DNA of 64,000 bases from CAWBBA01 sp963729795 (GCA_963729795.1 CAVSPC010000032.1:1-64000); one strand, 5' to 3'. Positions 16,827-26,439 are shown, counted from the first letter of the stretch. Notes: generated by a model not told the origin, from the letters alone. Numbers and translations: made by a program.

Positions 16827-19800
16827 ATGATTATCGTCCACTCAGCCATGCATTCAGGGCAGCTATTCCTGTGGGGAGAGACATCCGAGCCCGGACAGGT
16901 CCGGGAAAAGCCAAAATCTCCCCAGAGCCGTCAAAAAGAAAATGCGAAACGGCACTGCCAGGGCGCCCGCATGCAGGACCTTGTCTCCGCGCTCGACCAG
17001 GCATTTCCAAAGACCGGGCCTGAAAAGAAGCGCTTCCGTGACCTTGCTGCGTGGCTTCCGACCAGTGGTACGCGACCAGTCCCCTCAAGCCCCCTCATCG
17101 CTGAACAGCGTCCCGAAAAACGTAAAACTAAGCTCTGCCCCTGGGTCATTACCGCCTACCAAATGGCGTGGGCGGAGGCGGTCGATTTTCTCTGTGCCTC
17201 CTCACGGAAGAAAGTTCTCGCTCCGGGAGTGGCGACAGGTGATGATTTGAGCTTCTGGTCCGAGGCCCTTCGTTTTTCAGGATCACTCGTTGCACGTCAG
17301 CAGTACCTACCGTCGATAGAAACCGGTGAAGGGGGTTTTCTGGCGGTGTGGAAGCCGGTCTACCTGGGAAATGACACGGAGGACCTTACGAACCTTGCCC
17401 AACAAATGCCTCCGTCAGCTCGGGCTCTACATGAAGTTACCTCCACAGCCCCTCCGGAAGTGCCGGCCGTCGATCACTTGAAAGCGTTTCTGGCAGGTAC
17501 CTTGGACCATTTGGTTCGATCTTCAAGCCCGGAGGAACGGCCGGTTCGGAAACGTGGAAAAGGAACTACCTTCGAGAGCATCCATGATGCGTGGCTCTCC
17601 GCGTTGAAATCTACGGACAACCGGATTTCTGGAGACAAAACGGAATTAGCTAGCCTCGCGACTAGTGCCTGTGATTGGTCCAGACCCATTGCGGTCACGG
17701 CTTCGTCCCCGCTTCGATTGTGCTTCCGCCTGGAAGAGCCTCTCGTTTCGGAGCCGCCCAAGCGGGGGCGTGCAAGATCTCAAGGAGAATCGTGGTATGT
17801 GCGCTATCTGCTTCAACCTAAGGATGATCTTAGCCTTTTACTTCCGGTGGCGGACACTTGGAACGGCGGTCTGGCAAAAACTGCCGGACTGAAGATAACC
17901 GGACCCGAGGTGACCGAATATCTTCTCACGTCTTTGGGACAGGCTTCGTCTATATGCGGAGGGATCGCCGCGAGCTTGAAGAGCGCTCGTCCTGCCGGGT
18001 GCCCGCTCGACCCGCAGAGTGCTCATGATTTTCTCACGGAGAAGGCCCTTCTGCTCAGGCAGTCGGGATTCGGCGTGATGCTCCCGGCCTGGTGGACCGG
18101 CAAAGGAACGAAGCTCCGCTTATCCCTCGGTGCGAACGTGAAAAGTCCGAAGATGAAGGCTAGCAGCGGACTCTCGCTGGGCGAGATCGTCCAATTTGAT
18201 TGGGAAGTCGCAATTGGAGATCAACGGCTCACGCTTGAGCAACTGGAATCCTTGGCTAAGCTCAAAGCCCCTCTGGTGAGAATAAGGGGGCAGTGGGTAG
18301 AGATTAGTCCGGATCAGATCCAGGCGGCTGCAGACTTCTTATCGAAAAAGGAATCGGAGAAAACCACGGTAAGAGATGTGGTCCAGATCGCGTTGGGGGC
18401 TAAGGAAGCCTCTCGAGGACTTCAACTTGAAAAAGTGAAAGCCACCGGATGGGTCGGTTCCCTGCTCAAGCAATTGGAGAATGCCACTGGATTCGCGAAT
18501 CTTCAGCCGGATCGGTCTTTCTCAGGCGAACTCCGCCCGTACCAAAAAAGAGGACTGTCCTGGCTCGGTTTCCTTTCTCAATGGGGCATGGGAGCCTGCC
18601 TTGCGGACGATATGGGGCTTGGGAAAACAGTCCAAACACTGGCCCTCATACAGCGCTACCGAAACTCCAACGGTACGAAGCCTGTTCTCCTTGTCTGCCC
18701 AACCACTGTGGTCAACAACTGGCAGAAAGAGGCGTCCCGATTCACTCCTGACCTTCCCGTGATGATTCATCACGGGGTCACTAGAAACAGGGGTGCCGGC
18801 TTCAAGAAGGAAGTGACAAAGCATGCGATGGTAGTATCGAGCTATGGCTTGTTGTACCGGGATGCAAAGCTCTTTCAAGACATCCGATGGTCCGGCCTCA
18901 TCCTGGATGAGGCACAGAACATCAAGAATCCCGAGACGCAACAGGCGCGTGCCGCGAAATCTCTCAAAGCGGATTATCGAATAGCTCTCACGGGAACTCC
19001 TGTGGAGAACAACGTGGGAGACCTGTGGTCTATCATGGAGTTCCTCAATCCAGGATTTCTCGGGAGCCAAGCGGAATTCAAACGAAAATTCTTCGTGCCT
19101 ATTCAGGCCGAGCGAGACCCCCAAGCGGCTGAGCGGCTCAAGCGAATCACCGCACCATTCGTTTTGAGGCGGCTCAAGACTGACAAATCTATCATCACGG
19201 ATCTTCCCGACAAAATGGAAATGAAGGTTTTCTGCCCCCTGACGAAGGAGCAGGCATCGCTCTACAAAGCGGTTGTCAAGGAAACCGAAGAAGAACTTAA
19301 ATCCTCCGAGGGTATCAAGCGGAAGGGCCTCATATTGGCCACTCTCTCCAAATTGAAGCAGGTTTGCAACCATCCCGCGCATTTCCTGGGAGACAATTCG
19401 GCCGTCCCGGGCCGTTCCGGTAAGCTGGCACGTCTCACTGAAATGCTGGAAGAGGTGTTGGAGATCGGCGATAGAGCCCTCATATTCAGCCAATTCGCGG
19501 AAATGGGGAAGCTCCTCCAGCGGCATCTTCAAGAAATTTTTGGCCGGGAGGTGCTGTTCCTCCACGGTAGCATCACCAAACAGAATCGGGACCGAATGGT
19601 GGAGCGTTTCCAAGACGGAACCGGCGGCCCGTCAATCTTCGTGCTTTCGCTAAAGGCCGGTGGGACCGGTCTCAACCTCACCTCAGCGAACCATGTGTTT
19701 CACTTCGACCGCTGGTGGAATCCCGCGGTCGAGAACCAGGCTACGGATCGTGCATTCCGTATAGGTCAGACCAAGAATGTGCAAGTGCACAAGTTCGTCT

Positions 19801-19958
19801 GTGCCGGCACCCTGGAAGAAAAAATCGACGAAATGATAGAACGGAAGAAAGATGTGGCCGAGAAGGTGGTTGGTGTCGGAGAACGATGGATTACCGAGCT
19901 GTCGAACAAAGACCTGAAGGGTCTATGGACGCTCCGGAAAGAAGCTATGGGGGAATAA
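16827..19958 (+). CDS. SNF2-family DEAD/DEAH-type helicase
   Basis: A 1043-residue DNA-dependent ATPase of the bacterial RapA/SNF2 group. The N-terminal 550 residues include the SNF2-associated region (MIIVHSAMHSGQLFLWGE start). The ATPase core has Walker A (ADDMGLGKTVQ, about 593-603), the DEAQ box (LILDEAQNIKN, about 692), ALTGTPVENN and then the C-terminal RecA-like lobe with FSQFAEMG and TDRAFRIGQTK. The start is placed at 16827 because AAAGGAGAG lies upstream and family members begin this way. It ends one base before the SWIM-protein gene. Such pairs are common; the helicase probably remodels protein-DNA complexes, but the exact role is unknown. Confidence 0.88.
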   Translation: MIIVHSAMHSGQLFLWGETSEPGQVREKPKSPQSRQKENAKRHCQGARMQDLVSALDQAFPKTGPEKKRFRDLAAWLPTSGTRPVPSSPLIAEQRPEKRKTKLCPWVITAYQMAWAEAVDFLCASSRKKVLAPGVATGDDLSFWSEALRFSGSLVARQQYLPSIETGEGGFLAVWKPVYLGNDTEDLTNLAQQMPPSARALHEVTSTAPPEVPAVDHLKAFLAGTLDHLVRSSSPEERPVRKRGKGTTFESIHDAWLSALKSTDNRISGDKTELASLATSACDWSRPIAVTASSPLRLCFRLEEPLVSEPPKRGRARSQGESWYVRYLLQPKDDLSLLLPVADTWNGGLAKTAGLKITGPEVTEYLLTSLGQASSICGGIAASLKSARPAGCPLDPQSAHDFLTEKALLLRQSGFGVMLPAWWTGKGTKLRLSLGANVKSPKMKASSGLSLGEIVQFDWEVAIGDQRLTLEQLESLAKLKAPLVRIRGQWVEISPDQIQAAADFLSKKESEKTTVRDVVQIALGAKEASRGLQLEKVKATGWVGSLLKQLENATGFANLQPDRSFSGELRPYQKRGLSWLGFLSQWGMGACLADDMGLGKTVQTLALIQRYRNSNGTKPVLLVCPTTVVNNWQKEASRFTPDLPVMIHHGVTRNRGAGFKKEVTKHAMVVSSYGLLYRDAKLFQDIRWSGLILDEAQNIKNPETQQARAAKSLKADYRIALTGTPVENNVGDLWSIMEFLNPGFLGSQAEFKRKFFVPIQAERDPQAAERLKRITAPFVLRRLKTDKSIITDLPDKMEMKVFCPLTKEQASLYKAVVKETEEELKSSEGIKRKGLILATLSKLKQVCNHPAHFLGDNSAVPGRSGKLARLTEMLEEVLEIGDRALIFSQFAEMGKLLQRHLQEIFGREVLFLHGSITKQNRDRMVERFQDGTGGPSIFVLSLKAGGTGLNLTSANHVFHFDRWWNPAVENQATDRAFRIGQTKNVQVHKFVCAGTLEEKIDEMIERKKDVAEKVVGVGERWITELSNKDLKGLWTLRKEAMGE

Positions 19959-19959
19959 G

Positions 19960-20847
19960 ATGAGCCGTTGGTACTACCGAGATTATTACAGGCCGGCAGC
20001 CCCTCGGGAAGTCAAGGGCGGCATCAAGGCTCAGACCAAGCGAGGGGGCTTCGGCCAAAGCTGGTGGGCCAAACGATGGATTGCGGTCTTGGAAAGCTTT
20101 GATATCGGCGCAAGGCTCCAGCGTGGCCGATCGTATGCTCGACGAGGACAGGTGGTATCTGTCGCCATAGACAAGGGATCCATCATTGCCGCGGTTCAGG
20201 GAAGCAGGCCCAGGCCCTACAACGTGACTATTACTGTAAAGACTCTTTCCGAACAGGAATGGGGCAGGATTCTTGAGGCCCTTTCGGAACAGGTGATCTT
20301 TGCGGCCAGGCTACTGGCCGGTGAGATGCCGGACAACATAGAAGATGTTTTCAGGGAGCAGAAGATCTCTCTCTTCCCTCAGAAGCTCAAGGACCTGGAG
20401 ACGGACTGCTCATGCCCGGACTGGTCCAATCCATGCAAGCACATCGCCGCGGTCTACTATCTACTCGGCGAAGAATTCGACCGTGATCCGTTCCTGATAT
20501 TCAAACTCAGAGGCGTAGATCGAAACGAACTGGTGGAGAAACTCGGCCAAGTTGACGGCAAACGACCGGGGAAGTCGCGAAAATCCGGCAACAGTACCGA
20601 AGAACCTGAAGCCGCGTCGGCTCCGGAACCGCTGCCTGAAGATCCGGACCTGTTCTGGCGATCTCCTGCAAGCGGTCGGACCAGGGAAACGGAAGTGTCG
20701 ATCCCGCGGCTTCCGGCAGTTCTGGTGAAACGGCTCGGGAGTTTTCCCCTGTGGCGAGGCCGGGAGCACTTCGTCGAATCGCTGGAACGCATTTACTCAG
20801 CCGCCTCACCTGAAGGGCTCGACCTATATCTCGCCACAAGAGACTGA
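19960..20847 (+). CDS. SWIM zinc-finger protein, partner of the SNF2 helicase
   Basis: A 295-residue protein. The start MSRWYYRDYYRPAAPREVKG and the segment GFGQSWWAKRWIAVLESF are typical of SWIM proteins next to SNF2 helicases. The zinc motif C-x-C-x(n)-C-x-H is seen as CSCPDWSNPCKHIAAVYY near residues 149-166. A proline- and acid-rich linker (EEPEAASAPEPLPEDP) follows. SWIM domains bind DNA or protein. Only one base separates it from the helicase stop, so the two are co-translated. Confidence 0.85.
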   Translation: MSRWYYRDYYRPAAPREVKGGIKAQTKRGGFGQSWWAKRWIAVLESFDIGARLQRGRSYARRGQVVSVAIDKGSIIAAVQGSRPRPYNVTITVKTLSEQEWGRILEALSEQVIFAARLLAGEMPDNIEDVFREQKISLFPQKLKDLETDCSCPDWSNPCKHIAAVYYLLGEEFDRDPFLIFKLRGVDRNELVEKLGQVDGKRPGKSRKSGNSTEEPEAASAPEPLPEDPDLFWRSPASGRTRETEVSIPRLPAVLVKRLGSFPLWRGREHFVESLERIYSAASPEGLDLYLATRD

Positions 20848-21224
20848 TTCCTGTTCCCCGAGGAAGTGTCCGGCGAGCGTCATAGGCGCTAACTTAATAG
20901 AATGGATACTCACTTATTTTGCCGCCTTTGGGGAAGATGCCTGTCCCACCAAAAACCGGTGTCACTTGCTTGATAGCGAATTCCTATGAAAATCCCCCGA
21001 CGATAGGCCGCCAAGGTGGTGACAGGCTGGTCGGGGAGGCACGAGCCTTGGGTTTAGCCGTCAGTTTAGGAAAAGCCACCATGAACAACTCCGCTCTGAG
21101 GTGTGCCGGCAGGTTAGAAAAGATTCCTATGCGTGGTCTCCGAAGAGCCGACAGTTTGTTGTGCCAGCCGGCAACGGGTCATGTTGGTATTCGAGCAATA
21201 AAGCTTCAGTTCGCGGTACGACCT
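20848..21224. other. Non-coding stretch between the SWIM gene and IS110
   Basis: No supported gene. On the IS side it must contain one end of the IS110 element. IS110-family elements keep a non-coding segment that can encode a bridge RNA, either before or after the transposase; whether it lies here or at 22461-22650 cannot be decided by eye. Confidence 0.3.
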
Positions 21225-22460
21225 CTATGAGAAAATTGGTTGTTCTGGTTGAGCCGGCGCTTGATGCGCAAGTACAAGTTCAAAGCCGAGTAAGGCCGCC
21301 TGCCTCGTGAGATACCTGATCTTCGCATCCTTGTTCTTCTCCAGGAGGTACGTTTCCCCTAGATCCTTGAAGGGTGTGTCATACTTTATTACGTGGTAGA
21401 TCGCCTTGAGGATTCGGTGCGCCACAGCGACTATCGCCTTCTTGGGGCCAAGGCGAGCTTTGAGAGCATAGTACTTCGCTCTGTAATATGACCCTTTCTT
21501 TTTTATTGCCGGCCAGGCTATTTCGATCATGATTGTCTTCAAACGGTTCTTTCGCACTCGGCTTTTTCCGCTGAATCTCTTCCCCCCGCTTTGATTGTTC
21601 CCAGGACACAGGCCGCACCAGGAGGCCAAAGCGTCAGCGTTTGGGAAAGCTTCAAGGGTGGGGCCGATCTCCGCCAAGACAGCCGGGGCTGAGACATCGC
21701 TGATTCCAGGTACTTCGTCGAGCCCGTTAATCTTTTCCCGGTAAGTACTCATGGACTGGATGATCCGCTGATCCAGCGCTTTGACCTGGCTCTCCAGTTT
21801 CTCAATGGTCTCAAGCATGAGAGCCAACAGGTCTCTGTGATGCTCTTCAAAAAAACCTTGAATGGAACGATAAACCTCGGTGCGTTTCTCCTTGAGGGAG
21901 CCCCGAAGACATTGTTCCACCTCACCCAGAGTGGGGGTGGAGCCCTTCGATGTAAGTAACTTCATCAGATTACGGCCCGTCAACCCAAACAGATCGGAAA
22001 GAACTGAGTCGATCTTGATGTTCGCTTCCTGAAATAACTTATGAACGCGCCTCTTGAAATCGCCGACGGTCTGCTGGTACCTGTTTCTCATCCTCGTCAA
22101 ATCTCGCCACTGTCGCTGGTATTTCGGGGGAATAAAAGCCGCCTTGAGAAGACCGTGACGCAACAGACCCGCAAGCCATCTGCTGTCGGACAAGTCAGTC
22201 TTGCGACCCGGCACGTTTCTCATGTGCCGAGCATTGACGAGGATAACCTGAACAAATCCTTCCAATATGTTGTGAACCGGCGTCCAATAAGGACCGGTGC
22301 TCTCCATCGCCACTACAGAGCACTCCCGCTCGATCAACCATTCCTTGAGCCTGAACAAATCATCGGTAAAGGTCTCAAACTCCATGACTTCGCATTGCTC
22401 CGCACCGCCGGCGTCTGACCAAAGAAGACAGGCTGAGACCGTCTTCTTGTGGACATCCAA
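21225..22460 (-). CDS. IS110-family transposase (DEDD recombinase)
   Basis: A 411-residue transposase, full length. The N-terminal DEDD domain shows LDVHKKTVSACLL (first Asp), MESTGPYW (Glu) and KTDLSDSRWLAGLL (Asp-Asp). The C-terminal transposase_20 domain includes EVPGISDVSAPAVLAEIG and FPNADALASWCGLCPGNNQS, which carries the serine region. The first codon in frame is a TTG at 22460; the conserved block begins at GLDVHKK, so a few earlier codons may be part of the protein but no ATG or GTG is in frame. No frameshift is seen, so the element may be active. Confidence 0.88.
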   Translation of the reverse strand: MDVHKKTVSACLLWSDAGGAEQCEVMEFETFTDDLFRLKEWLIERECSVVAMESTGPYWTPVHNILEGFVQVILVNARHMRNVPGRKTDLSDSRWLAGLLRHGLLKAAFIPPKYQRQWRDLTRMRNRYQQTVGDFKRRVHKLFQEANIKIDSVLSDLFGLTGRNLMKLLTSKGSTPTLGEVEQCLRGSLKEKRTEVYRSIQGFFEEHHRDLLALMLETIEKLESQVKALDQRIIQSMSTYREKINGLDEVPGISDVSAPAVLAEIGPTLEAFPNADALASWCGLCPGNNQSGGKRFSGKSRVRKNRLKTIMIEIAWPAIKKKGSYYRAKYYALKARLGPKKAIVAVAHRILKAIYHVIKYDTPFKDLGETYLLEKNKDAKIRYLTRQAALLGFELVLAHQAPAQPEQPIFS

Positions 22461-23185
22461 CCCACAACAAATCTCGTGAACTACCGAAACAGTACCTGCT
22501 ATTGTGCTTCTTCGAGGGCATGGCTCACTCCTTCATCAGTTTGTCCTTTAATCCAATGATGAAGAATAACCAAGCCCTCACATTCCGAACAGGATTTTCA
22601 TCCTTCGTTGTGGCGCTTCCCGCCATGAAAGTTGGTATGAGGGGTCACGTGTCATGCGGCCTGGATGTTGAACGCGGGCACGCGGATGCATTACGCATCA
22701 TAGCCTTGGCCAAGCAGTGCAATTTGCACCTAAATTTCTGCAAGCAAGACCGCTGGTGCACAGGAGGCAGCGGGAACATGAATCGTATCCGGTTGAGATG
22801 ATAAACGTAACGCCTTTCCTTACGCTAAACTTCACGAAGTTGGCACAAGCCTTGCTAGTTGTTCGAACAGGGGAAGCATCATTAACCCCATAAGGTTTGC
22901 ACGTTTGAAAGCGTCCAAACTGGCTGATGCGTGTTCGTCCCCATGACCTGGCCCGCCATTTAAGGCCGGGAGGCAATCGGCCACTTGACTGCGGCAGGTA
23001 ATTGAAATCAGAACCGTCGATCCTTAAGGTTGCCGCAGTATCAGGGCTTGGCTCTCCAAGGTCGGACGTAAATTTCTCGAAATTCTCAATTCGGACGTAT
23101 ATGACCGAGTCTTCGTAAGGAAGACGACAGGAAGAGCGTACTCACAATTCGCCTCGGCTTTTGACGAGGCGATCAACAGGAGGAC
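22461..23185. other. Non-coding stretch between IS110 and metVF
   Basis: The first 150-200 bases belong to the IS110 left end and may encode its RNA guide. A frame with HADALRIIALAKQCNLHLNF (about 22677-22800) has no start signal and no family I recognise; it may be a gene remnant. CAACAGGAGGAC before 23186 is the metV ribosome site. The promoter of metVF should lie in the last 200 bases. Confidence 0.35.
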
Positions 23186-23851
23186 ATGATGATCGGAACT
23201 GCTAGGAAGCCCAACGAAGAAATAATGCAAGCGGTAGGCAAATACCACAACCTCACCGTTGTCGGCTGCAACGGCTGTGCGAAGGTCTGCAAGACGGGCG
23301 GCGAGGCGCAGGTGGCTTCGATGGCCGAACAACTGCGCAAGGACGGAAAAGAGGTCGTCCTTGAGGTCACTCCAGAGCGCACGTGTTACATAAATCACAC
23401 CGTGGCGTCTTTTGAAGGAAAAGAAAAGCAGCTCAGAGAAAGCGAGGCAATTCTCGTCCTTGGCTGCGGCGGCGCCTTGCAGGTGGTGCGGCAAGCGACA
23501 GAGGAGCTGGGAATGACCATTCCAGTGAAGATCGCACTGGACTCGGTGGGCCACATGGATACGGTTGTAGCGGGCACTCTCGCGATCGAGCAGTGCCAGG
23601 AATGTGGGGAATGTGTGCTGAACGAAACAGGAGGAATCTGTCCTGTTACAAAGTGCGCCAAAAGCTTGCTGAACGGTCCGTGCGGCGGAGCTGAGAATGG
23701 AAAATGTGAGGTTGATCGCAATCGAGACTGCGCCTGGGTACTAATTTACAACCGCCTCAAGGCTTTGGGGGAGCTGGGCTCTCTCTCCGTTTACAAGGCT
23801 CCAAAAGACTACGACAAATTCAACAAGCCTCGGTCTCTAAGACTAGCCTGA
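23186..23851 (+). CDS. metV: MetV: methylene-tetrahydrofolate reductase partner, zinc/FeS protein
   Basis: A 221-residue protein of the MTHFR C-terminal-domain family. It has the Cys motifs VVGCNGCAKVCKTGG near the N-terminus and a C-terminal cluster CQECGECVLNETGGICPVTK, then CAKSLLNGPCGGAENGKCEV. The latter Gly-Pro-Cys-Gly-Gly block is the family signature. MetV associates with MetF in the Wood-Ljungdahl pathway of acetogens and sulfate reducers and is thought to supply electrons. It lies 12 bases before metF. ATGATG at the start gives two possible first codons; GGAGGAC precedes both. Confidence 0.85.
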   Translation: MMIGTARKPNEEIMQAVGKYHNLTVVGCNGCAKVCKTGGEAQVASMAEQLRKDGKEVVLEVTPERTCYINHTVASFEGKEKQLRESEAILVLGCGGALQVVRQATEELGMTIPVKIALDSVGHMDTVVAGTLAIEQCQECGECVLNETGGICPVTKCAKSLLNGPCGGAENGKCEVDRNRDCAWVLIYNRLKALGELGSLSVYKAPKDYDKFNKPRSLRLA

Positions 23852-23863
23852 TAGGGGAAGATC

Positions 23864-24775
23864 ATGAAGCTAACTGAGCTCTTTTCCAACAAAGCATACG
23901 TTGTTACCAGTGAAGTCGGTCCGGCGAAAGGATGCGTGAGGGACCTTAAAGATGGACGAGTGCCCCAATGCGTCGAAGAAGCCGAACTCCTGAGAAACCA
24001 TGTTCATGCAATCAATGTAACTGATAACCAGAGCGCAGTCATGCGTCTGGGGTCACTGGCTGCTTCCCTCAAACTAAAGGAACAGGGCATTGAGCCAATT
24101 TATCAGATAACATGTCGGGATCGGAACCGTATAGCGCTCCAGTCCGAACTCCTCAACGCTTGTTCCCTTGGAATCGACAATGTGTTGGTCCTTACTGGTG
24201 ATCACACCTTATTGGGTGATCATCGTTCCGCCAAACCCGTGTTCGATCTGGATTCGGTTCAGCTTCTAAAAATCGCAACCCAGATGAAAAATGGTTACGA
24301 TATGACGGGCCACGAACTGACCCAGTCGCCTGACTTTGCGTTGGGTGCAGTGGTTAACCCCAATTTTGAGCCATTGGATCTCCAACTGATCAAGATGGAG
24401 AAAAAGATAAAAGCCGGCGCTCAGTTCTTTCAGACGCAAACGGTTTATGATGCGACGCTCTTTGAGCGGTTCATTCGACGGACCGAAGGCTTCGGGGTAC
24501 CTATCCAACTTGGGATCGTCCTCATCAAATCTGAGAAAATGGCTCAGTTTATGAACCGGAACATCGCAGGGATCACAGTTCCCGACGGTTGGGTCAAAAG
24601 ACTTAAGGACGCGGGGAAAGGAGGTGCCAAAGAACTGTGTATCGAAATGACCTCCGAATTTCTTAAAGAAGTCGCTCCAATGTGCCAAGGCATCCATTTC
24701 ATGCCTCTTGGTTGGTCCGATGTCATCCCGAGGATCATCAAGGCTAGCCTGAATGGTAACACCCCGCGGATCTGA
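23864..24775 (+). CDS. metF: Methylene-tetrahydrofolate reductase MetF
   Basis: A 303-residue TIM-barrel flavoenzyme that interconverts 5,10-methylene- and 5-methyl-tetrahydrofolate. Visible marks are YVVTSEVGPAKGC (with the conserved Glu), INVTDNQSAVMRLGSLAASL, GIDNVLVLTGDH and GAQFFQTQTVYD. Paired with metV it forms the methyl-branch reductase of the Wood-Ljungdahl pathway rather than the stand-alone E. coli enzyme. The metVF pair is followed by oxidative stress genes, not by other pathway genes. The gene is intact. Confidence 0.9.
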   Translation: MKLTELFSNKAYVVTSEVGPAKGCVRDLKDGRVPQCVEEAELLRNHVHAINVTDNQSAVMRLGSLAASLKLKEQGIEPIYQITCRDRNRIALQSELLNACSLGIDNVLVLTGDHTLLGDHRSAKPVFDLDSVQLLKIATQMKNGYDMTGHELTQSPDFALGAVVNPNFEPLDLQLIKMEKKIKAGAQFFQTQTVYDATLFERFIRRTEGFGVPIQLGIVLIKSEKMAQFMNRNIAGITVPDGWVKRLKDAGKGGAKELCIEMTSEFLKEVAPMCQGIHFMPLGWSDVIPRIIKASLNGNTPRI

Positions 24776-25119
24776 CAAAGCGCGGATCATGCGCTCTTCA
24801 GGGAGGAAACTTCATCTACTTCAAGCAGATCGCAGTGCCAGGAACGGGGTGTCTGTCGTACGTGATTGGGTGCAGCGCGACAGGCGGCATACGCGGCTGG
24901 AATAATGCCGGATTTTCGGTTATAGTTTGAATGATCGGGGGACGAGAACCGGGGAAGCAACACGCAACAAAAAATAAACGCTACAGCGTCAACCGATCGG
25001 AAGATAGGGATAGCGGGGCGAATAATAATGCTCTGTGGACGAATTACGTGCTCAAACGTTCCACAATCCTCGTCCGATCTTGATCGGTCGATATTACGAC
25101 TACACAGGAGGAATGCGCA
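24776..25119. other. Intergenic region upstream of the peroxiredoxin gene
   Basis: No gene supported. It should hold the metF terminator and the peroxiredoxin promoter; I see no strong T-tailed hairpin. A strong ribosome site (AGGAGG at 25107-25112) closes it. Confidence 0.35.
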
Positions 25120-25224
25120 ATGGTAGAAGCCGCCGATTCTTGTGTGAAACCGGCCAAAGGGCCTATCGTGCATCCGGAAGCGAATGAGGCTTTCACTGGG
25201 GGGACCCGAAAGGAGGTATTGCAC

Positions 25225-25848
25225 ATGGTAGCAAGAGTGGGCAAGCCGGCTCCGGATTTTGAAGCGTCAGCTTATGCTGATGTAGGCTTCAAGAATATCA
25301 AGCTGTCGGACTACAAAGGGAAATGGGTTGTGCTCTGCTTCTATCCGGGAGACTTCACATTCGTCTGACCCACGGAACTTGCGACAGTTGCCGCAAAGCA
25401 CGACGACCTACTGAAGCTGGGTGTTCAGATTCTCTCAATGAGCACGGATAGTCGTTTCACCCACAAAATATGGCAAGAGGAGGAACTTTCTAAGATGGTT
25501 CCTGGTGGCGTGCCTTTTTCCATGCTGTCTGATCCGGGTGGAGAAATAGGTAAGGTGTATGGCGTTTATGATGAAGAGGCAGGAGTCGACATACGTGGAC
25601 GGTTCTTGATTGACCCGGACGGCATCATTCAAGCAATGGAGGTTATGACTCCACCTGTAGGCAGGAACGTTGACGAGTTGATCCGGCAAATCTTAGCCTT
25701 CCAGCGGGTGAGAAACAGCGACGGAACAGAGGCTACTCCGGCAGGATGGCAACCGGGGGAACCTACATTGAAGCCCCGCCCGGACCTTGTGGGGAAGGTT
25801 TGGAAAGAGTGGAAGCCAAGAGACTTAAGGAATTCGAGGACAAAGTGA
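25225..25848 (+). CDS. Selenocysteine-containing AhpC-type peroxiredoxin
   Basis: An AhpC/TSA peroxiredoxin with an in-frame TGA at 25366-25368. The reading around it is FYPGDFTFV-U-PTELATVAA; in cysteine homologues this is the peroxidatic Cys of F-T-F-V-C-P-T-E. The frame continues to 25848 with full family sequence (SMSTDSRFTHKIWQEEEL, RGRFLIDPDGIIQAMEV). From the ATG at 25225 the protein has 207 residues with U48; AAAGGAGGT precedes this start and MVARVGKPAPDFEASAY is the conserved beginning. An ATG at 25120, also with AGGAGG, would add 35 residues. The C-terminal TPAGWQPGEP has no resolving Cys where VCPAxW proteins have one, so it acts as a 1-Sec type. It should reduce peroxides using thioredoxin-like donors. 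Confidence 0.88.
25366..25400 (+). promoter_or_regulatory. Bacterial SECIS element just after the UGA codon
   Basis: The UGA is followed 10 bases later by a hairpin TTGCG-ACAGTTGC-CGCAA (25379-25396). The loop contains GTT, near the G-U that SelB recognises. The distance fits bacterial SECIS elements, which must lie inside the coding sequence right after the UGA. Identity of the gene and conserved flanks support selenocysteine strongly; the hairpin alone would be moderate evidence. Confidence 0.65.
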
Positions 25849-25903
25849 GTGGGTTCGTGTTGCCACACATTCCTCCCAAGCAAACCACCTGAGGAGCACA
25901 ACG

Positions 25904-26248
25904 ATGAAGAAGGTCGCAATTGTAGGCTGCGGGGCGTATATGGACAGTGGTTACGGCTGTCCGGGCGAATGGCGTTGCCTGAAAGCCGCTTCACAGGGAG
26001 AGGGAACTTTCGAAGAGCCCTCCTCAGTTGTCGCGTTTGTTAAGTGCGAGTGTCCCGGGCGAACGGTAGCTCCCAATCTGGGCATGGCCGCCAAGCTATC
26101 CGAAATCAAGCCCGACGCCATCTATTTCAGTACCTGCCTGGCTAAGTCTAAGCCTGGTTGCCCTTACCTGAAACCAGAGGAACTTGCCAATATTCTGGAA
26201 AGCGCAACAGGTATCAAGCCGGTGCTAGGTACTCACGACTATCACTGA
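25904..26248 (+). CDS. CGGC-domain protein
   Basis: A 114-residue protein, MKKVAIVGCGAYMDSGYGCP, then FVKCECPGRT and IYFSTCLAKSKPGCPYLKPE, ending TGIKPVLGTHDYH. This is the CGGC domain (about 110 residues, several conserved Cys), a predicted metal- or cluster-binding domain in anaerobes. The typical second motif C-G-G-C-P-G appears here as CECPG. CTGAGGAGC lies before the ATG. It follows the peroxiredoxin by 55 bases and may be co-transcribed. The biochemical function is unknown. Confidence 0.75.
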   Translation: MKKVAIVGCGAYMDSGYGCPGEWRCLKAASQGEGTFEEPSSVVAFVKCECPGRTVAPNLGMAAKLSEIKPDAIYFSTCLAKSKPGCPYLKPEELANILESATGIKPVLGTHDYH

Positions 26249-26439
26249 GTCCCGGCCGAGTTGTCCGACTAACAATTCCCTGATTTTAGGGGCGGTAGCT
26301 CTCATTATTGCCGCCTCCGCATACAATTTTTTCGGCCTGATGCCTTCATCTGACCCGCTGCAGAGCTCTGGTGTCTGAAGCTGTTTTGCTCCGTACGAAA
26401 GTGTTGTGCAACTGTCTTCCCCAAGGTCTTCTGCTCTCC

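Noticed and set aside
18522..19613. Long open frame of 363 codons on the minus strand
   Set aside because: It lies fully antisense to the ATPase core of the SNF2 helicase, has no ribosome site and no family resemblance; it is a by-product of GC-rich codon use.
22502..22801. Possible gene after IS110 with Cys- and His-rich end
   Set aside because: No ribosome site, no family match and it overlaps the likely IS110 end; kept only as a possible remnant in the region note.
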